DNA of 20,140 nt. Source: JAFAHS01 sp046728175 (GTDB lineage Bacteria > Desulfobacterota > Binatia > Binatales > Binataceae). The notes below the pieces were generated by a model. That model searched no databases, had not been told where the DNA came from, and saw nothing but the letters and a program-made list of their open reading frames with translations. Where the stretch lies: positions 1 through 20,140 of the forward strand of contig JBKPEA010000002.1 of NCBI GenBank assembly GCA_046728175.1. The letters are read 5' to 3'. This document shows, one piece after another, positions 13,733 to 20,140 of the stretch (position 1 is its first letter; each line of letters starts with the position of its first letter). A program made the position numbers and the translations under genes.

Positions 13733-14599
13733 TCAGTTCGAATTGAACAGGGTCAGGCGCTCTTTCACCACTTCAAACACCCTCTGGTAGGCTGCCGGCA
13801 TTATTTTATAGGGCGCCACCTCGTCGGGGTCCTTGCTCAATCCTTCCTCCACCCCCCTGCGCCAGGCCAGCCGCAATTCGGTGTTGACGTGCACGATAGT
13901 CATGCCGGCCTTGATGGCAGAGACGAAATCCTTATTCGCGGTGCCTGAGCCGCCGTGCAGGGTCATAAACCTTCCCACCGCACTCTTGATCGCACCGATG
14001 CGCGCCACATCGAGATGCTTGTGCGCCTGGCCGGAGACCATCTCGCGCAAGAGACCGTGCATGTTACCGACCGCGGGCGCGACTACGTCGATGCCGGTTT
14101 CCTCGGCAAACTGACGAGCCTCCTCGGGGTCAGTCAGGTGCAGTGATTCTTCGGGACGCTTCTCCAAAATCGCGGACGAGGAGCCGATGTAGCCGATCTC
14201 GCCCTCGACCAGGATTTCCGGGCGGATTGACTTAGCAATCTCCACCGCTTGCTTCGACTGTTTCAGGTTCTCTTCGAGCGGTAGCTTCGATGCGTCGAAA
14301 ATCACCTCGTCGTAGCCGGCTTCGGCCACTTCCCTGACCTTCTCCAGCGAATGGGTGTGGTCGGCATTGAGAAAGATCGGAAACGGCGACTCATCGCGGA
14401 GACTGCGGACGATGGCCGCGGCAGTGCGGGTGCCGATGAATTCCCGCTCACCCTCCGACACCCCGACCAGCACGGGAAGCTTCAGTTCTCGGGCCGCGTC
14501 GACTATGGCCCGTAGCACGGTCAAATCGGAGGTATTGAAGTGGCCGATCGCGACGTTTCGTTTGTCGGCCTCGGTCAAAGCTTCTCGTAACGATTGCAT
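13733..14599 (-). CDS. Class II fructose-bisphosphate aldolase family protein
   Basis: A zinc-dependent aldolase of 288 residues from ATG 14599, which is preceded by GAGGTGGAG; the in-frame TTG at 14614 lies on that ribosome site and is rejected. Family motifs are GHFNTSDL (19-26), the zinc/catalytic block NADHTHSL (78-85, D80 and H81), VEGEIGYIGS (131-140, E134), the zinc ligand H181 in VGNMHG, TLHGGSGT (213-220, H215), and the VNTELR (238-243) phosphate/substrate loop. These place it with FbaA/KbaY/GatY enzymes that cleave fructose- or tagatose-bisphosphate to DHAP and an aldehyde. No sugar kinase or PTS genes are nearby, so the substrate cannot be fixed. Some class II members act in other pathways. 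It is a single gene, with no operon partner closer than the glycosylase 101 bases upstream. Confidence 0.92.
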   Translation of the reverse strand: MQSLREALTEADKRNVAIGHFNTSDLTVLRAIVDAARELKLPVLVGVSEGEREFIGTRTAAAIVRSLRDESPFPIFLNADHTHSLEKVREVAEAGYDEVIFDASKLPLEENLKQSKQAVEIAKSIRPEILVEGEIGYIGSSSAILEKRPEESLHLTDPEEARQFAEETGIDVVAPAVGNMHGLLREMVSGQAHKHLDVARIGAIKSAVGRFMTLHGGSGTANKDFVSAIKAGMTIVHVNTELRLAWRRGVEEGLSKDPDEVAPYKIMPAAYQRVFEVVKERLTLFNSN

Positions 14600-14700
14600 G
14601 ACTCCACCTCGCAACCAAACGCAATGACGTACTAGTGAGTCCTAGCGCCGGGGCACCGGTCAGTCCACTTGCGCCACCCGAATATATGCTCACAAATGTT

Positions 14701-15342
14701 TCAGTCGCGTGGACGAACCGATACGAAGCGATTGCCGCGCTCATAGAACCGCCACCGCTTGAGCGCCCAATCGCCGGCGTAGTCGACGTTGATGCGCACC
14801 GAGCGGCCTACCTTGATAGCCCTGGTGTCGGCCTCTTCGAGGAACAGGCGCGCGCCGCACAGATCCTCGCCGTACAGCGCGCCGGTAATTCCCATCGCCA
14901 TCGTCAATTTCCCGGGGCCGTTGGTCAAGTTGCGCGAGTCCGGCGCTAAGCTGCGCCGCTCGGCCATCAGGGCCAGGCCGCGCACCGGCTCCAGGGCTCT
15001 GATCAGGACCGCGTGTGGCTCCTGCTCGCGCGCCACCACCAGGTTAAGCGCCCAACTGATGCCGTACAGGAGATAGATGTAGGCATGGCCGGCTGGACCA
15101 AACATCGTCGCTGTGCGTTTGGTCAAGCCGCGCGAGCTATGCGCCGCGAGGTCTAGCGGACCCCGGTAAGCTTCAGCTTCGACGATGCGCCCCGCGGTCT
15201 CACCCTCGCAAGCGCTGTGCACCAGGATCTTGCCGATACACTCGCGGGCCACCGTCAGCACCGGACGCGCATAGAAATCGCGCCGCAACTTACGGCCGTT
15301 GCTCCTGGTCGATTGTGATGGCGCGCTCACCAGCTGCCCCAT
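14701..15342 (-). CDS. 3-methyladenine DNA glycosylase (AAG/MPG family)
   Basis: A base-excision repair enzyme that removes alkylated purines. It has 213 residues from ATG 15342; an in-frame TTG at 15375 is less likely. The conserved block GRIVEAEAYRGPLDLAAHSS (51-70) contains the catalytic Glu (E57) and the stacking Tyr (Y59). FGPAGHAYIYLLYGISWALN (81-100) holds the intercalation region and the conserved Asn, and AVLIRALEPVRG (111-122) the conserved Arg. LTNGPGKLTMAMGI is also typical. Family length is about 190-220, so the gene is full length. It is divergent from the IorAB-like operon. A TTGACG -35-like box lies at 15415-15410 without a strong -10. Confidence 0.93.
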   Translation of the reverse strand: MGQLVSAPSQSTRSNGRKLRRDFYARPVLTVARECIGKILVHSACEGETAGRIVEAEAYRGPLDLAAHSSRGLTKRTATMFGPAGHAYIYLLYGISWALNLVVAREQEPHAVLIRALEPVRGLALMAERRSLAPDSRNLTNGPGKLTMAMGITGALYGEDLCGARLFLEEADTRAIKVGRSVRINVDYAGDWALKRWRFYERGNRFVSVRPRD

Positions 15343-15490
15343 GACCCCACCGACGAGGCCTCGGTGCGCAGCCAAACTAGCGACTGGCTTAGGTGCAGAA
15401 AAGAGTCGCCGTCAAATTTGCCCCTGGCCGTTCCCCGGTCGCGACCTCGGCGATTGTGGGTGGACAAGGGTTTAGCGTTGCGGGAGGCTC

Positions 15491-15595
15491 ATGGGAGGAA
15501 TTCCTGAACCGAGTCGAGCTTTTTACCAGCAGCACCACCGATCCGGGTGGCGGAGGGATGTAGTCCCAGTCCTCAGAGCGAGATGTTTCAGATGA
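15491..15595 (+). CDS. Possible 34-residue leader peptide upstream of the IorA-like gene
   Basis: ATG 15491 follows GGGAGG (15482-15487) and opens a 34-codon frame, MGGIPEPSRAFYQQHHRSGW and then RRDVVPVLRARCFR. Its TGA (15593-15595) overlaps the ATG at 15592 of the [2Fe-2S] subunit as ATGA. The overlap geometry suggests translational coupling. The peptide matches no family I know, and the ribosome-site spacing is short, so it could be chance. Confidence 0.25.
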   Translation: MGGIPEPSRAFYQQHHRSGWRRDVVPVLRARCFR

Positions 15596-16047
15596 TCGTG
15601 CTCAAAATCAACGGAATCGAAAAAAACTTCACCGGCGATCCGCAGATGCCGCTGCTCTGGTATTTGCGCGACGAACTCGCCCTGTATGGCGCGAAGTTCG
15701 GATGTGGAATGGGTCTCTGCGGTGCGTGCACGGTTCATCGCAGCGGCAAGGCGATTCGTTCCTGCGTTACCCCGATGAGCGCGGCGGCCGGCGCGGAAAT
15801 CACGACCATTGAAGGAATCTCGAGCCGCGGGCTTCATCCGGTACAGAAATCCTGGATGCGACTCAACGTCCCGCAATGCGGCTACTGCCAGGCCGGCCAA
15901 ATCATGCAGGCCATTTCCCTGCTCAGCACCAATCGCAAGCCGACCGATGCCGATATCGACGGGGCGATGGCGGGAAACATCTGCCGCTGCGGGACCTATC
16001 AGCGCATCCGCGCCGCGATCAAGGCCGCGGCCGAGGAAAGCGCATGA
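15592..16047 (+). CDS. [2Fe-2S] subunit of an isoquinoline/aldehyde oxidoreductase (IorA-like)
   Basis: The small iron-sulfur subunit of a molybdenum hydroxylase of the xanthine-oxidase family. It has 151 residues from ATG 15592 (MIVLKINGIEK), the usual start for this family; ATG 15583 adds three residues. The plant-type cluster is bound by C38, C43 and C46 in FGCGMGLCGACTVH plus C58. The second, helical cluster is bound by C96 and C99 (QCGYCQAGQ) and C131 and C133 (ICRCGTY). PLLWYLRDEL is typical of IorA-type subunits, which lack a separate FAD subunit. The stop overlaps the large-subunit start as ATGA. There is no signal peptide; it is presumably carried out with the Tat-targeted large subunit. 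Confidence 0.92.
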   Translation: MIVLKINGIEKNFTGDPQMPLLWYLRDELALYGAKFGCGMGLCGACTVHRSGKAIRSCVTPMSAAAGAEITTIEGISSRGLHPVQKSWMRLNVPQCGYCQAGQIMQAISLLSTNRKPTDADIDGAMAGNICRCGTYQRIRAAIKAAAEESA

Positions 16048-18365
16048 CGACGATAGCCAATTTGAGCCGCCGCCGGTTCCTGCGCGGGATGTTTTCGACG
16101 GGCGCCCTGGTCCTCGGCGTATCGTTTGCCCCGGACCTGTTGCTCGCGCAAACCGGCGAGCGAAAACGCCGCACCGGGGCGGCGGTCCTCCAACCCAATC
16201 TCTTCGTCGCGATTGAAACGGACGGCACCGTGCGAATCGTAGCCCATCGCTCGGAGATGGGCACCGGAATTCGTACCTCGCTTCCGTTGGTGCTCGCCGA
16301 CGAGCTGGACGCCGACTGGAGCCGCGTCAAGATCGACCAGGCAATCGGAGATGCGCGGTATGGCTCGCAAGACACCGACGGATCGCATTCGATCCGCAGC
16401 TTTTTCGACACCATGCGCGAGTGTGGCGCTACGGCACGCCTGATGCTGATTCGTGCGGCGGCCGCGCAGTGGAAGGTGCCCGCCAACCAATGCCAGGCGC
16501 ACCAACATACCATCCTGCATCAGCCCAGCGGACGCGCCATGGGCTACGGCGCGCTGGTCGCCACGGCGGCTCGACTGCCTGTCCCGGAAAGTAGCGAGCT
16601 TGTTTTCAAGCCGGCCTCGGAATGGCGCTACATCGGAAAGTGGATGCCGGGCTACGACCTGCGCGCCATTTGCGAGGGGGAGCCCGTCTTCGGCATGGAC
16701 GCGCACGTTGACGGAATGCTGTACGCGGCGGTACGGCGGCCCCCGGTACTCGGGGGCAAAGTGAAATCGCTCGATGACCGCGGGTCGCTGCAGGTGGGTG
16801 GAGTACGACAAACGGTCCCAATTCCCTCCTTCAAACCGCCTTGCGGATTTCAACCGTTGGGCGGGGTCGCGGTGATCGCGGACAACACGTGGGCGGCCTT
16901 CCAGGGCTGCCGAAAACTCAACATCGAGTGGGAAAACGGCGTCAACCAGGACTACGATTCCGAAAAATACAAGGCCGAGTTGCGCGCGACCTCGCGCCGC
17001 CCTGGCTTCGTCGCGCGCAGCACGGGCGACGTTGATACGGAGTTCGCCAAGGCAGGTAGGCTCGTGGAAGCGGAGTACTACGTACCGCTACTTGCGCACG
17101 CATCGATGGAGCCGCCAGTAGCACTCGCCGACGTGCGCGGTGACCGGGTGACGGTGTGGGTGCCGACCCAGAATCCGCAGGCGGTGCAGAAATCTATCGC
17201 CGATCAGCTGGGGGTCGCGCCGGAAAACGTAACTTGCCACGTGACCCTGCTGGGCGGCGGATTCGGAAGAAAATCGAAGCCCGACTACGCGGTCGAAGCC
17301 GCACTGCTCTCCAAGGCGGCCGGACGGCCAATCAAGGTGGTCTGGTCGCGAGAGGACGACATCCAGTTCGGATACTACAACAGCGTGTCGGCGATGTACC
17401 TGAAAGCCGCGCTCGGCAGCAACGGGATGCCGACTGCCTGGCTCCAGCGCTCGACGTTTCCGCCGATCGCGTCGACTTTCGACGAGACCGCGGTGTATGG
17501 AGGTCCCGGTTCTCTCGGGCAGGGATGGACCGACATTCCATTCGACATCGCCAACCTGCGCGTAGAAAACGGCCCTGCGCACGCTCACGTGCGGATCGGA
17601 TGGCTGCGTTCGGTTGCTAACATCTATCACGCCTTCGGGGTGCAGTCGTTTGCCGATGAGCTGGCGCATGCCGCGGGACGTGACCCGCTGGACTATATGC
17701 TCGAGTTGATTGGGCCGCCGCGCATCGTCGATCTCGGGGGGCGCTATTCGAGTTCGCTGAGGTGGGTAAAGGAAACTCTGCAACATTTGGCCCGGAACTC
17801 CGCAGCTTCCGAAAAGGCCTACCTGTTCGACACCGGCCGGTTGCGCCGGGTCCTGGAAATCGCGGCCGAGAAATCGGGATGGGGCAAACGCAGAAGCGGT
17901 GCGGGAAGCGGTTGGGGGTTGGCGGTACATCGCAGCTTCCTCACTTACGTCGCGACGGTGGTGCAGGTCGAAGTCAGCGACGCGGGAGACGTAAGAATTC
18001 CGCGGGTTGACACCGTGGTCGACGCGGGGATGGTGGTCAATCCCCAGTTTGTGCAGGCGCAGTTCGAGGGCGCCGCAGTGTTCGGCACCAGTATCGCGCG
18101 AACCGGCGAGATCACCGCGACCAATGGTGCAATCGTGCAATCCAACTTCGTCGACTATCCGGTCGCGCGCATCACCGATGCGCCTCACGAAACCAATGTT
18201 TACCTCGTGGATAGCGAGGCCCCTCCCGCCGGAGTCGGCGAACCCGGGGTGCCGCCATTTGTACCCGCACTGTGCAATGCAGTTTACGCCGCAACCGGAA
18301 TTCGGGTGAGGGACCTACCGCTTGCGAAGACCAGCCTGGCCCGAAGGGCGACCAAAGCGGCCTAA
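16044..18365 (+). CDS. Molybdopterin-binding large subunit, IorB/aldehyde oxidoreductase-like, Tat-exported
   Basis: A 773-residue catalytic subunit that hydroxylates an N-heterocycle or oxidises an aldehyde using water at a molybdenum-cytosine-dinucleotide cofactor. The N-terminus SRRRFLRGMFSTGALVLGVS (8-27) is a Tat signal. Other features are EMGTGIRTSLPLVLADELDA near residue 71, the molybdopterin loop GGGFGRKSKPDY (404-415), KVVWSREDDIQFGYY, a RIGWLRSVANIYHAFGVQSF segment, and the C-terminal GVGEPGVPP with the likely catalytic base E733. No cytochrome c domain is fused, and no FAD subunit or XdhC-type insertion chaperone is adjacent. With the small subunit it forms a two-gene operon. A role in oxidising aldehydes from the nearby amine dehydrogenase is possible but not shown. 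The frame extends upstream to 15876 without family match. Confidence 0.92.
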   Translation: MTTIANLSRRRFLRGMFSTGALVLGVSFAPDLLLAQTGERKRRTGAAVLQPNLFVAIETDGTVRIVAHRSEMGTGIRTSLPLVLADELDADWSRVKIDQAIGDARYGSQDTDGSHSIRSFFDTMRECGATARLMLIRAAAAQWKVPANQCQAHQHTILHQPSGRAMGYGALVATAARLPVPESSELVFKPASEWRYIGKWMPGYDLRAICEGEPVFGMDAHVDGMLYAAVRRPPVLGGKVKSLDDRGSLQVGGVRQTVPIPSFKPPCGFQPLGGVAVIADNTWAAFQGCRKLNIEWENGVNQDYDSEKYKAELRATSRRPGFVARSTGDVDTEFAKAGRLVEAEYYVPLLAHASMEPPVALADVRGDRVTVWVPTQNPQAVQKSIADQLGVAPENVTCHVTLLGGGFGRKSKPDYAVEAALLSKAAGRPIKVVWSREDDIQFGYYNSVSAMYLKAALGSNGMPTAWLQRSTFPPIASTFDETAVYGGPGSLGQGWTDIPFDIANLRVENGPAHAHVRIGWLRSVANIYHAFGVQSFADELAHAAGRDPLDYMLELIGPPRIVDLGGRYSSSLRWVKETLQHLARNSAASEKAYLFDTGRLRRVLEIAAEKSGWGKRRSGAGSGWGLAVHRSFLTYVATVVQVEVSDAGDVRIPRVDTVVDAGMVVNPQFVQAQFEGAAVFGTSIARTGEITATNGAIVQSNFVDYPVARITDAPHETNVYLVDSEAPPAGVGEPGVPPFVPALCNAVYAATGIRVRDLPLAKTSLARRATKAA

Positions 18366-18420
18366 GCCAGGCGCGGGACGCATCGGCACAAGCGATCCGC
18401 AGGCTCCGCCATCGCGCCAC

Positions 18421-18942
18421 CTAGCGCTGGGCGAAGTCGCGCAGTTTCTCAAACCAGACGAGTTTGTCCTTAAACCCCGGAAAGCTGGCGTTGAGGCCGC
18501 TGGGATTGGGAAGCGCAAACACTTGCGCCGCGCCGATTCTCTCGGGCTTGGCGCCCGCGCCATCGCGCGCGGCAATCTTGAAGAAATGCCGATAGATGCT
18601 GATTCCGACGAACGCAACAATGTGCGGATGGACGCGTGCGATTTTGCTTGCCAGTACTTTCCTGCCACGCGCCATTTCCTGGGTGCTCAGCTCGGCCGCC
18701 GACCGCGTCGGGCGCTGACAGAGGTTGGTCAGCGCCAGGCCAAACTCGACCAGGCGGTCGTCCTGCTCGCAGGTGAGCGGCTCGGGAACCAGTTTCGCCG
18801 CATAGAGCAGTTTCCAGAACGGATTTCCGGGGCTGGCGAAATGATGGCCGACCTCGGCGGAGCGGAGGCTCGGATTAATTCCCACGAACAGAATTCGCGG
18901 ATTGGAGATCAGGATGTCAGGCAGAGGAGGCAGACGAGTCAT
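18421..18942 (-). CDS. mug: G/T(U) mismatch-specific DNA glycosylase (Mug family)
   Basis: A 173-residue member of the uracil-DNA glycosylase superfamily, family 2, which removes U, T or ethenocytosine opposite G. The active-site motif GINPSLRSAEVGHHFASPGN (21-40) contains N23, the water-positioning Asn. It is followed by PFWKLL, and near the C-terminus by the second motif NPSGLN (146-151), equivalent to NPSGLS in E. coli Mug. FGLALTNLCQRPT (67-79) is also family-typical. There is no operon partner; it converges with the IorB-like gene across 55 bases and is preceded by a 124-base gap after the MarR gene. Confidence 0.93.
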   Translation of the reverse strand: MTRLPPLPDILISNPRILFVGINPSLRSAEVGHHFASPGNPFWKLLYAAKLVPEPLTCEQDDRLVEFGLALTNLCQRPTRSAAELSTQEMARGRKVLASKIARVHPHIVAFVGISIYRHFFKIAARDGAGAKPERIGAAQVFALPNPSGLNASFPGFKDKLVWFEKLRDFAQR

Positions 18943-19041
18943 GGCGGAATCATTTTACCGTCGCGGGTGGATTCAACCGATTCCTGTAAGGCAAGGGAAC
19001 GGAGAAACAGCCATGCCCGCGCCTTAAGAATTAGTGCGGCT

Positions 19042-19057
19042 GGCGCCTTCGTGCGCC
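19042..19057 (-). terminator. Hairpin downstream of the MarR gene
   Basis: GGCGC-CTTCGT-GCGCC is a perfect 5-bp stem with a 6-base loop, 9 bases beyond the MarR stop on the minus strand. A T-tract is absent, though CTAATTCTTAA follows a little further on. The rest of the gap 18943-19041 shows nothing else. Confidence 0.3.
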
Positions 19058-19066
19058 GAGGAAGCG

Positions 19067-19528
19067 TCAGGCGAAATTTTGTTCCCCAAGGATCTGCTTT
19101 AGTCTTCGAATCACATCGCGCGTGGTTTCGATTTCACGTTCGCTGAAATTGAGTGCCAAGCGCGCGGTCCATCGTAGTTCGCCCGCCATGGCCTTTTCCA
19201 TCAGCAGCTGGCCGCGGGTCGTGAGCCTTGCGAGCTTGGCGCGTCGATGGCTGGGGTTCGAGACGAACTCGATCAGGCCTGCCGCCGCGAGTTCATCCGC
19301 CATTCGCTGGACGCCCTGGCGTGCGACCGGCCGGGAACGTGCGAGCTGCGCAACGCTCTGAGGACCTTCCTCTTTGAGGCTCCGCATCAGGCTCACTTTG
19401 CCGGGCGTCTGGCCGATCACGGCGAACATCCGCTCGCCGCCCGCGTTGAGCCGGAAGTAGCAGAACAGGATGTCGCGAATCAGCAAATCGATCGCGAGCG
19501 CGCTGGGTCGTTTGCGGAGCTTCGCCAT
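19067..19528 (-). CDS. MarR-family transcriptional regulator
   Basis: A 153-residue winged-helix regulator. Dimerisation helices at the N-terminus (about 10-50) and C-terminus (about 108-148) flank the DNA-binding part: QSVAQLARSRPVARQGVQRM (57-76) and the wing FVSNPSHRRAKLARLTTRG (88-106). The conserved wing core is usually DPxDRR; here the Asp positions are Asn and Ser. The start ATG 19528 lies one base from a TGACA/TGTCA operator array (19530-19572) that also covers the start of the divergent methyltransferase gene. This is the classic layout for a MarR protein that represses itself and its neighbour. The ligand is unknown. Confidence 0.9.
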   Translation of the reverse strand: MAKLRKRPSALAIDLLIRDILFCYFRLNAGGERMFAVIGQTPGKVSLMRSLKEEGPQSVAQLARSRPVARQGVQRMADELAAAGLIEFVSNPSHRRAKLARLTTRGQLLMEKAMAGELRWTARLALNFSEREIETTRDVIRRLKQILGEQNFA

Positions 19529-19529
19529 T

Positions 19530-19572
19530 TGACAACCGCGGTGTCACATGACAACCATAGTGTCATATGACA
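19530..19572. promoter_or_regulatory. Five-half-site TGACA/TGTCA operator array between MarR and methyltransferase genes
   Basis: Half-sites alternate TGACA (19530), TGTCA (19542), TGACA (19549), TGTCA (19561), TGACA (19568), separated by 7, 2, 7 and 2 bases, giving an exact 19-bp period. Two 17-bp dyads TGACA-N7-TGTCA begin with ACC in the spacer. The last half-sites form the perfect palindrome TGTCATATGACA, which contains the methyltransferase ATG (19567). The array fills nearly all of the 38 bases between the two start codons, so it must control both genes. Confidence 0.8.
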
Positions 19573-20140
19573 ATCAAGATCAGTATGGCATGGCATCGGG
19601 GCCGCGTCGATTCTTGGGCTCCGATTGTCGGGCTGGCGGCGATCGCCGCTCTGACCCTGTGGCCTCCGCCCCTCGCGTTCGCCTGGGGTACCGACGATGC
19701 TGCCCTGGCCGATGAAATTGCCACGCTGCTGGCGGTCGAGTCAGGCAGCACGGTGGCCGAAGTCGGGGCCGGCCATGGCCAGATGGCAATCCGGATGGCA
19801 CAGAGGGTCGGTCCCTCTGGACACGTGTACGCGAGCGAGATCGACCCGCAACGAGTCGCGGAAATCCAGCAGCGCGCGCGGGATGCAGGTCTCGACAACC
19901 TCACCGTGGTCGCGGCGACCCCGACTGACAGCGCACTGCCGGCGAGCTGCTGCGAAGCGGTCTACATGATTGGGGTCTACCATCACCTCACCGATCCCGC
20001 TGCCACCGATGCAGGCATTTTTCGCGCGCTGAAACCCGGCGGACGCCTGCTGGTGAACGATTTTCCTCCGACGCTGTGGCTTGCCTTGTTCAAGGTAAAG
20101 GGCGTCCCGGCCAATCGCGGCGGACATGGCGTACCCGATC
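19567..20140 (+). CDS. Class I SAM-dependent methyltransferase with N-terminal signal peptide (partial, runs off the window)
   Basis: Open to the window edge, 191 codons visible. From ATG 19567 a basic start (MTIKISMAWHRGRVDSW) is followed by a hydrophobic segment APIVGLAAIAALTLWPPPLA (18-37) ending FAWG, which looks like a Sec signal peptide or anchor. The Rossmann methyltransferase core follows: motif I VAEVGAGHGQMAIRMAQRVG (63-82), an acidic residue after strand 2 in VYASEIDP, VYMIGVYHHLTDPA near motif IV, and LKPGGRLLVNDFPP. ATG 19585 would be an alternative start just outside the operator but lacks a ribosome site. The first ATG lies inside the MarR-type operator. Methyltransferases with apparent signal peptides recur in bacterial genomes with unclear substrates. 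Function unknown. Confidence 0.85.
   Translation, partial: MTIKISMAWHRGRVDSWAPIVGLAAIAALTLWPPPLAFAWGTDDAALADEIATLLAVESGSTVAEVGAGHGQMAIRMAQRVGPSGHVYASEIDPQRVAEIQQRARDAGLDNLTVVAATPTDSALPASCCEAVYMIGVYHHLTDPAATDAGIFRALKPGGRLLVNDFPPTLWLALFKVKGVPANRGGHGVPD

Noticed and set aside
15876..16043. N-terminal extension of the molybdopterin subunit
   Set aside because: It would bury the Tat signal internally and overlap the iron-sulfur subunit; ATG 16044 fits both the overlap and the signal peptide.
17088..18188. 366-codon open frame on the minus strand
   Set aside because: Antisense to the IorB-like gene with shadow composition and no motif.
19530..19572. Regular repeats as a CRISPR or iteron array
   Set aside because: Units are 19 bp without spacers, dyad-symmetric and between divergent regulator and target genes; an operator is the natural reading.

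Overview
The window comes from a high-GC, Gram-negative bacterium. The evidence is Tat-type and Sec-type signal peptides, a periplasmic quinoprotein amine dehydrogenase with c-type cytochromes, and a periplasmic molybdenum hydroxylase. No rRNA or tRNA was seen that would fix the taxon. The mixture of catabolic enzymes fits a soil or groundwater heterotroph from Pseudomonadota or a phylum such as Binatota or Acidobacteriota. That placement is a guess.

Layout. 1-~980: a decayed IS110-family element on the minus strand, its transposase broken by at least three frameshifts. It seems to abut or interrupt the start of another transposase-like gene (946-1053). 1191-2969, plus strand: an Rrf2 regulator, methionine sulfoxide reductase MsrA and a multi-pass membrane protein. 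3230-6657, plus strand: a three-gene catabolic operon of a class II aldolase/adducin protein, a HyuA-like hydantoinase/oxoprolinase and a DUF917 (S-methyl-thiohydantoin desulfurase-like) protein, followed by a frameshifted TetR regulator (6814-7396). 11200-7374, minus strand: six tightly packed genes, heavy chain, MauE, MauD, TTQ light chain and two paralogous monohaem cytochromes c. This is the aau (aromatic amine dehydrogenase) layout rather than the classical mau layout. 13553-11442, minus strand: a DUF2089 regulator and a beta-helix (DUF4097/bactofilin-like) protein that share a C-terminal SHOCT-like module. 14599-13733 and 15342-14701, minus strand: a class II fructose-bisphosphate-type aldolase and a 3-methyladenine DNA glycosylase. 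15592-18365, plus strand: an IorAB-type [2Fe-2S]/molybdopterin oxidoreductase with a Tat signal. 18942-18421, minus strand: a Mug-type DNA glycosylase. 19528-19067, minus strand: a MarR regulator, divergent from an exported SAM methyltransferase (19567 to the window end). A regular TGACA/TGTCA half-site array lies between these last two genes.

How it works together. The amine dehydrogenase would oxidise a primary amine in the periplasm to aldehyde and ammonia and pass electrons through one or both small cytochromes. MauE and MauD would support disulfide formation and export of the cysteine-rich light chain. No mauF, mauG, mauL, mauM or mauN homologue is in the window, as described for the Alcaligenes faecalis aau cluster. 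The periplasmic IorAB-like enzyme could oxidise an aldehyde, but a link to the amine dehydrogenase is only inferred. The aldolase/HyuA/DUF917 operon looks like an uncharacterised cyclic-amide or thiohydantoin-related pathway.

The least ordinary signals are the light chain, which reads as part aromatic-type and part methylamine-type; the twin cytochromes; the 19-bp operator array at 19530-19572; the shared module of the DUF2089 pair; and the IS110 left end, which could once have encoded a bridge RNA.
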